Positions 1 to 11,662 of a stretch of 64,000 bases of DNA are shown here, one piece after another. The notes below the pieces were generated by a model. It saw only the letters and a program-made list of their open reading frames with translations. It had not been told where the DNA came from and did not search any database. Numbering within the stretch: the stretch's first letter is position 1; each line of letters opens with the position of its first letter. This DNA comes from Sipunculus nudus (lineage: Eukaryota; Annelida; Sipuncula; Golfingiida; Sipunculidae). The stretch spans positions 15,697,979-15,761,978 of the forward strand of contig CM049321.1 of NCBI GenBank assembly GCA_026874595.1. The letters run 5' to 3'. A program made the translations under genes and the position numbers.

Positions 1-153
1 GGCTGAATCACGCTTACCACCACAAACGGCTTCCTGCTGCACCTGCCAGTCGTTTTCCTCCTCCATCTACACGAGAAGCTGCATTAGGGATATACCGTAT
101 TGTCATGCTTTTGCGCACACATTATTATTTTAATTATTATTTTTATTTTTATT

Positions 154-156
154 ATA

Positions 157-222
<66 letters not shown>
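154..222. repeat. (TA)n microsatellite
   Basis: This is a nearly perfect alternating TA tract of about 70 bases. It follows an ATT/TTTA-rich run starting near 121. Confidence 0.95.
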
Positions 223-225
<3 letters not shown>

Positions 226-228
<3 letters not shown>

Positions 229-885
229 ATAAAGGATAGACAGAGAAAGTGAGACAGACAGAGGTAGATGAAGAGTAAATTCTGTTTAACCAGAGAATAC
301 TCCTACAGTTTCATTTTAATATCATTTTTATATAATTTCCATTTCTATCATTTAAGTCGTTTTTCTTCATTATAGATAACAACCGACTATTGGACCGTAT
401 CGTGTCTACTGTCCAGCAGCTCTGCTGCAGTAGTTTCTAAGTTCTATCGAACCAATCAAAAAGGGGCAAGATATCAACTTTCCTTCCAAGCGTTTTTACG
501 CTAAAAAAACTTTGATACCTGACAGGTTAAATTATTGATTATCTATATACATGTAGTTGGACCGTCCATACGTGTTCGGCATGCCGCGGTTAATTTATCA
601 GATTTTTTTTTTTACATTCAGAGGCGTAAAACGCTCGATCGCCTGATAATTAACAATGATCACAAATTAGACAGTACAGAATTCTCTGTACGTTGATTGA
701 AAGCAGGCCTTGGATACCCGTGGTCCAGACCGCACCTAATCAAATAAAGAGGTTTGGTGATTACAGAGGAAGAGTCGACTGCTAAATAATTAATCCCGTG
801 ACATTGCACTGACGCTCAGCGATTTGTGTCCGGCGTAATCTGAGCTTACCGCTGCCTTCTCACAGCATAACACGGGAACGGGGCA
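226..885. other. Intergenic, no gene seen
   Basis: AT-rich unique-looking sequence. I see no exon-like open frame with splice sites, no RNA gene and no clear repeat. Confidence 0.6.
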
Positions 886-960
886 GTCTAGTGGTAAAAC
901 CCTCGGCTCTCTCCACTTGTGACCCAGGTTCCATTCCCGACGTGGCTATGAAAGTAGCTC
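886..960 (+). mobile_element. tRNA-derived SINE head (relic)
   Basis: An A-box-like stretch (CTAGTGGTAAAACCC, from about 889) and a B-box-like stretch (GGTTCCATTCCC, about 928) lie at tRNA-like spacing, with no perfect cloverleaf. The sequence between the boxes resembles the element at 12755, which also has a 'GGTAAAACNCTCGGCTCTC' core, so this is a family and not a functional tRNA. Confidence 0.5.
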
Positions 961-1289
961 CCTCAGGTCTAACACAGTACAAAACCATAAAATACATTTT
1001 TTCTGCTCTATTTTTTTTCTCTCAATTATTAGTCCAGTGTGGCAGATTTTTCTTCTTTATTTTCTTTTTTTCCCCCAATATTAGTCAAATTTGAAAGATA
1101 GTGCATCTGATATTTATTTTTGACATTGGTCTAATTGTCAGGGTGGCACGGCCCATAGTCGACTCCCTATTATCGCTCAGTGAAATTTGTGACCCAGATC
1201 TAATATTTTGCCTAAATTTAAGCATTTGAAAATCATTTTAAAAAAATTGTAGATCTAGAGCATACAAAATGATAGAAGAAAGAAGAGTA

Positions 1290-2885
1290 ATAAAGAAAAG
1301 AGCTATGGGGCCCCAAAGTACCCCCCAGAAAAGTCAAAAATTTCATACAAAAACTTCAATATCTCATTAACTACTTGACTGATGGTCATGATTTTTGGCA
1401 TACATATTGATCATGAGATGTTCCATTAATTCCTGCAGACTGGTGGCGCCACCTGTATTTTTAGATTTTTGACAAATTTTTTCTTTATTTTTGAGACCTT
1501 TAAAAATGTGAACATCTGTTAACAAGGCACAAATCGTAAAGACTGGACCTAAAATCTTAATTCCTGACACACTGAGAGGCCCATGAAAAATCTTCTTGGA
1601 AACCAGAAATCAGGTCTCTGTTACCCATATCCTTTGAGCTATGGGGCCCCAAAGTACCCTCCAGATTAGTCAAAAATTTCATACAAAAACTTCAATATCT
1701 CAATAACTACATCACTGATGGTCATTATTTCTGGCATACATACTGATCATGAGATGTTCCATCAGTTCCTGAAGACTAGGAGCGCCCCCAGTATTGTTTT
1801 TTTACGATTTTTCCTCTATTTTTGAGACCTTTAAGGATGCTGTCATCTGTTAACGTGGCACAAATCGTAACGACTGGACCTAGAATCTTCATTCTCCACA
1901 CACTGAGAGAACTATGAAAAGACTCCATGGAAACCAGGAATTAGGTCTCTGTTACCCATATCCTTTGAGCTATGGGGCCCCAAAGTACCCCTTAGAATAG
2001 TAAAAAATTTCATACAAAAAACTTCAATATCTCATTAACTACATCACTGATGGTCATGATTTTTGGCATACGTATTGATCATGAGATGTTTCATCAGTTT
2101 CTGCAGACTGGTGGCGCCACCTGTATTTTTCAATTTTTACGAATTGTTTTCTCTATTTTTTGAGACCTTTAAAAATGTGAACAGCTGTTAACAGGGCACA
2201 AATCACAAACACTGGACCTAGAATCTTCATTCTTGACACACTGAGAGGTCCATGAAAAGTCTCCATGGAAACCTGAAATAAGGTCTCTGTTACCCATATC
2301 CTTTGAGCTGTGGGGGGGGGGGGGGAACTCCCAATAACCCCCCAGAATAATGGAAAATTTGATAAAAACAAACTGCAACATCTCATTAACTACAACACTG
2401 ATGGTCATGATTTTTGGCATACATATTGATCAAGAGGTGTTCCATCAGTTCCTGCAGACTGTTGGCGCCACCTGTATTTTTTTCAAATTTTCACAATTTA
2501 TTTTCTCTATTTTTGAGACCTTTAAGGATGTAGTTATCTGTCAACAGGGTAAAAATCGTAACGACTGGACCTAGAATCTTCATTCTTGACACACAGGGAG
2601 ACCCATGATAAGTCTACATGGAAATCTGAAATTAGGTCTCTGTTACCCATATCCTTTGAGCTATTGCACTCCAAAGTACAGCTCAGAATAATGGAAAATT
2701 TGATACAAAGGCTGAAGTATCTGAACAGCTAATGCAGAGATCACCATAATTGTTTGCATGGATATAGATCATGGGGTGTTTCATCAGTTTCTGCAGACTG
2801 GTGGCACCACCTGTATTTGTTCGGGTTTTTTACGAAATTTTTCTCTATTTTTGAGACCTTTAAAGATATGAAAATATCTTTACCG
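1290..2885 (+). repeat. Tandem array of ~335 bp monomers
   Basis: The landmark AGCTATGGGGCCCC recurs at 1301, 1637 and 1968, and in mutated form at 2306 and 2659, giving spacings of 336, 331, 338 and 353. Each monomer carries a central GGTGGCGCCACC palindrome (exact at 1442 and 2110; degenerate near 1782, 2462 and 2809), a 'TTTTTGAGACCTTTAA' segment and a 'CAAATCGTAACGACTGG' segment. The last unit is the most diverged. Single diverged monomers occur at 20880-21085 (reverse strand) and 55180-55390. Small open frames on the reverse strand follow the monomer and are not treated as genes. Confidence 0.92.
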
Positions 2886-2889
2886 GGTT

Positions 2890-3620
2890 CCTCCGCCACT
2901 GCCACGTTCATTTCCAGAGAGCTCCTCTGAGACTAACGGACCGATTTTTCCGAAACTTACACCAATTATCGGGTCACATGTGAACTGGTGCCTAACCAAT
3001 TTGCGATGATCTTTCCTCTCTATCCAGCGTCCATTTGTGCGTCTGTTTCCACACATAAATCCTCATATCTCGGGAACCGTTTTACCGATCAGGAAATAAA
3101 ATTTATACAAATGTAGCCCTTGGATAGCTCTATAACATACACAAAAAATGGTGGCGCCACCTGTAACCATGTTTGCACAGTATCCATCTGTTCATCTGCC
3201 TTGGGTTAAAATCACTCATATCTCTGCAGTTAATTGACTAATTCACCTGAAATTCGGCATGCGTATACATCCAGGATAGCTTTCTTGATTTTATGACAGG
3301 TAGCGCCACCTACATTCTAGTTAACGCAACCAAGCTCAAATCTCAGGAACCATTTGACCGATTGGGCCAAAATTGTGCATGTGTTTAGATCTCACATAGG
3401 TCTTTATCATACACAAAACTGGAGGAGCCACCTGCAACCATTTTTGCACAGCGTCTGTCTGTTTGTCTGCCGTGGGCTAAAATCACTCATATACATGTAG
3501 TGGTTTGACTTTTCTGCCTAAAATTTTGCGTATGTAAACAACTTGGACAGCTTTCTGGATTTGTGGTAGGTGGCACAACCTACATACATATTTAGGCTGC
3601 AGACATCCATGCTAATATGC
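2890..3620 (+). repeat. Second palindrome-centred repeat, ~125-150 bp period
   Basis: Palindrome-like centres occur at 3150-3161 (exact GGTGGCGCCACC), about 3305, about 3430 and about 3574. They are separated by repeated text such as 'AAAATCACTCATAT', 'GGATAGCTTTCT' and 'TTTGCACAG'. The same family reappears at 59400-59710. It shares the palindrome with the 335 bp array but little other sequence. Confidence 0.75.
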
Positions 3621-3769
3621 AACATACCTCACTTTATTTCCCCTTGCCACTCAATCCATGCCTCACTTCACCCGTTCCACTCTGATTTTGGCGGATAGAT
3701 GTAGTCACTTGTCGGCTACCTGTATTCTAGTTTTTAAAGTTTACACATTTTTTCTCTATTTTTGAGATA

Positions 3770-6225
3770 TATAAATACAGACTTAATCTTGGCCTGTTGG
3801 TTAATCTGTTTGATGCTTCAGTTGAATGGGTATATACTACCATTCTGATGATAAAATTTCCTTTTGCGTATCTCTTCCCAGTCAGCTGAGCGTCATGACC
3901 CATGGGTCACTTGTTTTATAAATCAGTGCGGGCGGGCGATTTTTTATTTTTATTTTTACCTTTTTTGTATGTTTCGATAAAAATGTCATATGATCAGGGA
4001 AAACATGATAAAAACAAAACTTTTTTGCTCAACAGGTAAAAACATTACAAAAAAGAACATCTGTATCATTTTATCTTCTTGAAAGATAAAACCAAAATAA
4101 AAAAAAAAAGAGGGGGGGGGGGGAATTGACGCGGGTGGTGCCTGAGAACCATACTTTTTTGGCCTTAATTAAGGACCACAAAATACGAACAAGGATTACT
4201 TTTCCATCAATGGCCTCTCTCAATCCCAAATATTAGCTTCACTTCTTCTTAAGCTAATGAAATGGAGAGGGCCTTTTAGTCAGTTAAAACGTTTGGCCAG
4301 TGGGTACAGCTGACGCCTCATAAAACAACGTCATTAGTTCAAACCCCGGTACATCATTCTGATTCATTATCTTACAGAGAATTGTTTTTAATGATGTAAA
4401 AATTTTATCTAATTTGTTTGGGGAGTTTTATGCCTTTCTATTATTACGTAAGTTTAGTTTCATTATATTGGCCTGCATATGTAAAATATATTTACTCAAT
4501 GAATGTGCAAAAATATATCAAAATGCAATTTTCCTGTTAAAAGGCCCTTAATTATTTACAAATGTGAGCACTCTCGTCGACCTAAAGCTTGGTACACGTA
4601 TCTCAGTTATTATGCTTACTATGAATAGACTAAAATATAAATTGTACTGCGATTTATCCTAATTCATCTATAATGGAGAATAAAGGTTTGTTGACACCGG
4701 GTATTCATGCGATAAACAATCTATGTCTTTTTATACTTTCCTATTCCGAAAATAATATCAAATTTTATGCTCCGCTGCGAATTTAAGTCCAGAAAGCTCT
4801 ATTGAGCAAAACACTCGTAACTCAAGTAGAGAGAATTTTTACAGTAAGTGTGGTCCTTTCAGAGGTCGAGAGCCTGCGTTGGGCTAAATTTTCCCAAGTA
4901 TCCTGTTTTCAGGCGCTTGATTCTAAGTACCTATATCGGCCTTCGGATAAAATGATTTGGTAAAGTACTTGTTAATGAGCGTTGTTTAATCATCATTTAA
5001 AATTATACTCCTAATTGCGAAAACATTGTTATCTGTGAAGTGTTTTCTCTATATATAGCCTGTTTACGTGGAACAGTAGCGACAGCCTGCCACCCCAAAC
5101 GTCGATATTTGCTGAACTGAAGACGATGGGCCCGTCAGTTTATTTCAAAAGCCTGAGTGTCATGTTGTCATGGCTAATGGAACGGACGAGTCGTAGGCGT
5201 AATGCATTTAAATGGTTAACCTGAAGGAAATGCATGCTTTAAAAATGGTAATCATAATTTAAACTTTTCTTTAATGATGCTAAATGTTATGATTCTTTGT
5301 GTATTTTAAGTAAAAAAAGATAAACGTTAATATATGTTTAAATAAAAATAAATGAAAGGTTCCATTAAAAATTGCTTTTATCTAAATTAATTTTTTTTGT
5401 TTTAAACTACACAGTGGAAATCATCAGAAGGAAAATACAGATTCTACCTGAAAAAAAGAATGCATGGGGGCACCAAAAATAAATGTGATGTTAATATTAT
5501 TGAATCAGATAAAAAAAAAGACAAAAGAAGTTGTAAAGCGCGTTAAAATATCATCTGGGTCAGGTGGGAAATGGTGCGTCTTCCTGTAAAATGTCGTCTG
5601 CCCGAGTTCACGACAGCTGTAATCAAACCCAGACTCCTTCCTACCAAATTAAAGAGAAACACTAAACCTTATGTTTCCGTACATCTATGGCCTTTTATCT
5701 CCTTGCGCTGTTGAGGGATGGCCACCAAAGACGGTTGGATGAGAAAACAATGATAATTTACCCGGTACTTTTGCAAACCATACACATTGATACATTCAGA
5801 TCATGTCGTCTTATAGCTGTGTATATCTGAACCATTAATAGTTCAAAGTAAACTTCAGTTGAACTTAACCAGCAGACGATATTTAATTGCTGAATTTTAC
5901 TCCAACACTTGATATATGAAAAACAAGACTCAATCTTAACACTGAGTATTAGTAATATATAGAAAATTCATTCTCTCTCGATTACTTATATACTCATATG
6001 TATATCTATGTATCATGAACGACCAAACCTCCATTAGACCAATATGCCATTTTAGCGCGAATATTTGGCTTCACGGGGAATGTTTTAATACCTTTATGAA
6101 CCGGCCTAGAAAAAATTACAGGAGCCTATAATCATTAACAATGCCGCATACGCCAATGAAGCGCCGGAGACGACATGACAAAAATATCATTCTGAACATT
6201 GAAGAAAAAAATTACTAAATCGTTC
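3770..6225. other. Intergenic, no gene seen
   Basis: AT-rich sequence with a poly-G tract near 4112-4124 and a tRNA-like relic annotated separately at 4288. No convincing exon was seen on either strand. Confidence 0.6.
4288..4365 (+). mobile_element. tRNA-like relic
   Basis: 'CCAGTGGGTACAGCTGACG' resembles an A box region and 'AGTTCAAACCCC' a B box, at tRNA-like spacing. The stems do not pair well, so I read this as a SINE head or tRNA pseudogene rather than a working tRNA. Confidence 0.35.
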
Positions 6226-6545
6226 CTACGACATGCTATCTCGTGCGCATGACATACTAACTCGTTCCGAAGAGATACTTTGTCGTGCGCACGACATACG
6301 TACTTATTCGTTCCCAAGAGATTCTTTGAAGTGCGCACAACTTAATAACTCGTTCCCACGACATACTAACTCGTTCCCTAGGGATACTTTGTCGTGCGCA
6401 CGACATACTAACTCGTTCACACGACATACTATGTCGTGTGCACGACCAACTAACTCGTGCGCACGACTTAGCCGACCAATCAGGTAAAAGCTGATTTCCA
6501 AAGTACTATCTCGTGCGCGCGACTTGGCCGACCATTACCAGGGGC
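6225..6545. repeat. Array of GTCGTGCGCACGAC palindromes
   Basis: Short units mix 'ACTAACTCGTTCCC' with the palindrome GTCGTGCGCACGAC or one-base variants (near 6271-6297, 6391-6405, 6432-6445, 6455-6468 and 6513-6525). Because the units are palindromic, both strands show similar small open frames; these are not genes. The last two units are followed by the repeated 'CGACTTAGCCGACCA' / 'CGACTTGGCCGACCA'. Confidence 0.85.
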
Positions 6546-6559
6546 CACTATGTCACTCC

Positions 6560-7585
6560 AGGGAAACTATGCGTTGAACTTGTCAATTCAGGTCTGTTTT
6601 TATCCAGCAATCCCTGTTTACTTTGGTGTAAACAGTAGTTTATTGAATCATCAATAAGGATCGGAAAACAGGGCATATCCCTATATTAATTCCTCTCCTA
6701 AGATACAAGATATATATTAACATGTTTCAAAAGATAATGGTACAATGCAATCAAATACATTTAAGTGACAAAGAAATCCCTACTATTAACGTTTTTAAGG
6801 TCCTTGTGTTCTCAGTATTCATTGATACTTAAATAATTTACTTTCACGATATTCATGCATAACAGCGCGCAGAAAAAAACCGTCTCTTCTTTACATGATT
6901 CGACAATGTTACATGTTTAAAAACCGATCTGTATATTTATTACTCTTATAACCTAGTTATTGTTAGGAGTTTGATTTGAAGTAAATGTAGAGATAATCCG
7001 GACAAAACTTGATTGTTTCTCTGTCAGCAAGCATATATTCTATTAATATGCTTTTATTTTGGACGAAGATCTTTGCTATGTGTTTATACATGTACACATG
7101 CTACATGTGGATGACTGCATGTTCGTCGGAATTTCTGATTTGCGAAATTTACAAAAACTAAACACTGCATAAACTGCCCGCTGAACACAAGTGAAAAGTA
7201 ACTCGATTGAATGATGTGTGTATGGTCGTCACACAAAGAAGCATATATCTGGTTTTCTCACTAATGTAATTTAAAATACCAAAAAAAATGTGTTTTAGGA
7301 TTTCGAAAATACTGTATACTATGATGCTTTCTTTGATCCTATATTAGCGATCTCGAAAACAAAGCCCTAGAGAATCATTAATAAGGAAAAATTAGGTAAA
7401 GTTGACATCGTGAATATGACGCCGACTACAGCATCTGCAGATAAAAACCTTCTAATTGTCCTCATAGGCGCGTCAGGTTTATTAGTGTAAAGTATTTCCT
7501 GGCACAGGAAATAATAGTATTTATACTAATATTGGGGCTGCATGCCAAGTTACTCAATTTAAAAAAGACGCGTTAGGGTGTACTT
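6560..7585. other. Intergenic, no gene seen
   Basis: AT-rich sequence with no exon, RNA gene or repeat that I can support. Confidence 0.55.
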
Positions 7586-7590
7586 GCTTT

Positions 7591-7870
7591 ACAAGTAAGG
7601 GGCGTAGCCAAAGCGCCCCCTCCCCCCAGCATCCAGTACTTACCATCCTCCCGGAATTTCACTTGATCTTATGATAATTACATTTTATAGAACACTATCA
7701 TGAAATCCTATCATGAAATCCACGGATACGGGATATATAGTAAATATAATACATTGCACATGCAGTAATAAATGTATTGTTTATTGATAATTTAGGTTTT
7801 ATCCTGTAAATATGCTACTTTATATTCAATCATCTTGTAAAACTGATATTTCTAATTTCCAACCAATGGA
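7591..7870 (+). mobile_element. Dispersed element, left-end fragment
   Basis: It starts with GGGGCGTAGCCAA and stays similar for about 280 bases to the element starting at 8545; shared text includes 'CATCCAGTACT', 'TGTTTATTGATAATT' and 'ACTGATATTTCTAA'. No matching right terminus was found before 8545, so this looks like an end fragment of the same DNA-transposon-like family. Confidence 0.55.
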
Positions 7871-8815
7871 ACTTTTTTCTTGCATGCACATAAAATTGAC
7901 CCAAATGGTTCCGTCTGACACAGAAATAACTCGCGTTACAGTGCCGAGACACGTATAATTAACTATTTAATCAAGCACAGCGGAGCATTGAGTACCTGTC
8001 TTCCCGACCATTACCGTCGACGAGGCCCTAGCAGTTTCCAACTGATCGGCGGCGCTCTCATTGGTCGGCTATGATAACCAATCTCACGATGGGGATCGGA
8101 AGCCGCTCGGGTCTCGTGTACGGGGCTTCATATGCGCCTCATCACAGGGGACAAAAAAGTAAAAATTTTCCTCTCTTGTTCTTAACAATGTGAGCTTTAG
8201 TTTTACTGAGGATTTAAATTAAATTCGATTACCATTTCAGTTCCATTGGTTTATACCGAACCGGTTTATCACATTTTTAAGTACTGTCATTTCTATCAAT
8301 ATTTGCAAATTTACTGAAGGTACTTTATGAAATAGTAATATTTAAGTTAACACATTACATTGAAAAATATTCATATTCATATATGATTTCTTGTGCGTAG
8401 TTAAATTTTCCTCAAAGTTTAATTTGTGTTTTATAGCTTTCTGAATGCTCTATTGATCGTGTGCGGGCAGTGGTTCATACAATATAACAATATACACGCG
8501 TGTTATGGCACTTTTAACTCGGATTAAAACACTTGTTCATAATAAGGGGCGTAGCCAAGAGGGGGCCGCAGGGGCTATCCCCCCCCCCCTACATACACAC
8601 ATACATCCAGTACTCTCCGTGTTTCCTGAATTGCACTTAGTCTAATGATTAAATTTTCTAAAACACATTATAAAGCATTGCACATGAGGTAATTAATGTA
8701 CTGTTTATTGATAATTCTACATTTCATTTCATTTGTCCCTGCAAACATGATATTTTTTTCTAGTATTCATCGTGTACAATTGATATTTCTAACTGGAATT
8801 AAATCATGCTAGGTG

Positions 8816-8817
<2 letters not shown>

Positions 8818-8870
<53 letters not shown>
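8818..8870. repeat. (TA)n microsatellite
   Basis: Perfect TA alternation of about 53 bases, directly abutting the MITE at 8871. Confidence 0.95.
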
Positions 8871-8872
<2 letters not shown>

Positions 8873-9046
8873 GTGGAACCCCTCAATTACGGCCTACTTA
8901 GGGACCTATCAAAGTGGTCGTAAGTTGGGTTGGTCGTATTTGTGAAATGCTAAGCGACCTGGATCATATATGCGGGACCAAGAAAAGTGGTCGTAATTGT
9001 GCGGATGGTCGTAATTGTAGGATGGTCGCAAGGCGGGGTTCCACTG
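8871..9046. mobile_element. Pogo-like MITE (176 bp)
   Basis: The left end CCGTGGAACCCC and right end GGGGTTCCACTG are inverted repeats flanked by TA on both sides, as expected of Tc1/mariner-pogo elements. The inside is rich in repeated 'GGTCGTAA' / 'GGTCGTAATTG' subterminal motifs and encodes nothing. It resembles the elements at 13642 and 62080. Confidence 0.78.
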
Positions 9047-9114
9047 TATATATATGTGCTTCAATTGCCTTCGCCAAATATTTTGGCCCCCTCCCCTCCT
9101 GGCTACGCTGCTGA

Positions 9115-9820
9115 GTTCATGAAAGGTGCTTTTAATCCCCTGATCTATCAATGACACAGACAAGGTCTATGCTTTGCTCGGGTGTTCTCAAAGCTGGGCT
9201 AATATTTCTTGCACTTAATGACTTCGGGAGCGCTATTTTTAAAAATAAGCATAGGAGACAACCGGATACGTGTTGTATTAGATCAGCAGTCAATGATTTC
9301 CTTCGGTCTTTTGGTTTCATTTTATCTCCCAGTGTCGGGGCGTCGGGAGTAATTCCACGGACCTTTGGTGTTTTTTATGCGTATCAGCGTCTGTACCTGC
9401 GGGAAGCGAGGTTATCTCCCGCTGCCTATCGAATGTGACAACTGTTAGAAGTCTCATATCCCCCGTACAGTATACATACGTGTTCACACATACGAGCGAT
9501 TCCTTGAAGATAGGATTCATGGTAGCCTATCTTCCTTAAGCAGGTTTCCCAGTTAGTCGCGTCGATCATACGTGGCTAAATGTATCTTATAAACATCTAC
9601 AAAAGTCCTGAAGTCTGGGCCTCTTTAGTACAACTTCAAAAATAAATGTTAAAAACTCTTTGAAAAAAAGCGGCCTTAGGTAGATGTCACATTCATGAGT
9701 GTTAGTTCCTGTATATATCTTGCTGTGTTCCTTTTATCTTTCTGGCATCAGTCTGCGGTTAGTTGAGCCTCGGTTCTGACCTATCCTTCTCCCAACCTTG
9801 TTGGTTTATTTTTTGCACTT
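9115..9820. other. Intergenic, no supported gene
   Basis: This is more GC-balanced than its surroundings and has open frames up to 95 codons, but none has recognisable protein similarity or splice signals. Confidence 0.5.
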
Positions 9821-9824
9821 CCCT

Positions 9825-9840
9825 CTCTCTCTTTCTTTCT

Positions 9841-9890
<50 letters not shown>

Positions 9891-10160
9891 GTTAATAGAT
9901 ATTTGGGTTTGGTACTTCTTTCTCTCAACCAGTTGGGGCATTCTCTCTCTTTTTCTTCCCCCTCTCTCTCCCACTCTCCCTATCTTTTCTTTCTTTTTGT
10001 CTCTCGCTCTAACTTTCGGTCTGTCTCTCTTTCTTTCTTACTCTCTCTCATTCTTTCTCTCTTGTTCTCTCTCTCTTTTTGTCTCTCGCTCTTTTGCTCT
10101 GTCTCTCTCTGTCTCTCCCCCACCCCCCCTCTCTCTCTCTCTTTCGATCTCTCTCTAATA
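9825..10160. repeat. CT-rich simple-sequence tract
   Basis: Long (CT)n runs mixed with TTTCT and CCC. It produces Ser/Leu-rich open frames on + and Arg/Glu-rich ones on -, which are low-complexity artefacts. Confidence 0.92.
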
Positions 10161-10169
10161 TTATTATGT

Positions 10170-11558
10170 CAAACATATTATTATGCAAATACCCATATTC
10201 TTCCGCTGAAAAAAAAATGCAAATTAATGTTAACCTGATATAATACGCGAATCTTTGTTTTATTTTTGCTCGTATCAACCTTGTCTGTCACTGCCCTCAT
10301 CAAGCAGCTATATTTTATAATCAATTCCGTACCATTTTTGAAAGGCGAAATGGTTATACCGTCATATACATTTGATAAGCAAGGAAATATTTGTTCCAGA
10401 AGTTGAAAGATGTAATGTTTTACCTACTGTGATAAGATCTAGTGAAGTTCCGCTACCCGCAAGAGTCAGTTTTCCGATGTAGTGCCAATATGCATTAGGA
10501 AGCAATAAGATATGGAGCATAATACCCAAGCAAGAGTAACTTCAGTCTCCAGTCAAATCAACTGGAAATCCGTAGTCTGTAGGGCCTGTTTCTTCTCTAT
10601 AAGCATCTTCTGACAAGACCATTAACTGATCCAAGTTTACGGTACATTACATTTGTGTAATACAACGGGATGTTCTCATCAATCACTCGACCCAGACTTA
10701 CAAAATAGGTTACAATATAATCTGTCTGAAAATCCATTCACAGTGACAAAGAAATCATTGGTGCATGGCTGTCATTTGTTCAGACGGTATCTATCATGTT
10801 CTTACATTTCCAAAGGAAATTAATTTATATTCTCTCAGGTCTTTCTTTTTTTTTATTTATTATTTCGACGGAGGTATGTAATCGCTGCACATACACACAG
10901 ACACTCGAATTTTAATATATATATATATACCTTCTGACAAAGCGTTCCTGCTATGCATTTAAATTATTGTTATTTGTTTGGGCGAATTGATTTAATAAAC
11001 ATTAGAGCCCATCACTTTCAGAGTTATGACTATATTTAAGCTTCAGTGAACAGGACTTCAATCGATAGTTTATGGGCCTTCTTCTTTTAATCAAGATTAT
11101 TAATGCAGCCGACGTGGACCTTTCCCATCCGGGATTTGTCAAATGAAACAGTTAAATAAATAACAACTATTTATTCATCGAAAGTAAATACTGAATGTCC
11201 ATTACAGAAATTTATACGTTTATTTTTTCATCAGAAATATTAAAACTGTCAAAGGATATTATTTTAATATTACGGCATTCTACTAGCATAATGGTTTTGT
11301 TTTTCTTTCGAAATGAGTCCTTTTCAAATAAATTTCAATTTAGATCTTTTGATATTTATTTTTCATAAAAATAAAGATTTTCTTCTATGGTGTTCGCTGA
11401 GCATTCGAATATAAATTACTTAAGCCTGTCATCGTAACGTGTATAAACTTGATAATGGTATACAGAGAGTAAAAGTTCATGCAATTTCAACTGACGATTA
11501 TATAAGATTTTCTTTATTTTTTTCTGTGTACTCATATTTGCTCATTAATGTTTTTCAG
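10170..11558. other. Upstream intron of the receptor gene, no exon seen
   Basis: The first visible receptor exon starts at 11559 with a good acceptor (TGTTTTTCAG), so this stretch should be intron. I searched by eye for an exon with TM1 and the start of TM2 ending in a phase-1 donor and found none here or further left. Confidence 0.5.
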
Positions 11559-11662
11559 ATCTTGCCACTGCGTTCGGATCAGTGATGATAGATTTGATCT
11601 GGAGACTGGTCGTGGGATGGCACGTTGGCCTGGTCATGTGTAAACTCGTCAAATTTATACAG
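11559..11662 (+). CDS. CCAPR: CCAPR exon: TM2 end, ECL1, TM3 start
   Basis: It enters in phase 1 (first base of an Asp codon supplied upstream) after acceptor TTTTTCAG and ends on a whole codon before GTAAAC. It encodes DLATAFGSVMIDLIWR and the TM3 start with Cys at 11639-11641, which in this family forms a disulfide with the ECL2 Cys. Confidence 0.92.

Larger units (their letters stand above)
8545..9113 (+). mobile_element. DNA-transposon-like element with nested insertions
   Basis: The left end GGGGCGTAGCCAAG is mirrored at the right end by CTGGCTACGCTG (about 9099-9110), i.e. an imperfect terminal inverted repeat. The left arm matches 7591-7870. A (TA)n tract (8818-8870) and a pogo-like MITE (8871-9046) lie inside it. 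No transposase is present; the superfamily cannot be fixed from the ends alone. Confidence 0.55.

Noticed and set aside
6233-6501. Open frames on both strands with repeated CAR/HDI motifs
   Set aside because: They arise from the palindromic repeat array.
6225-6545. CRISPR-like array
   Set aside because: Units and spacers are both degenerate versions of one palindrome, there are no cas genes, and the genome is eukaryotic.
9763-10238. Ser/Leu-rich frames on + and Arg/Glu-rich frame on -
   Set aside because: Translation of a CT microsatellite.
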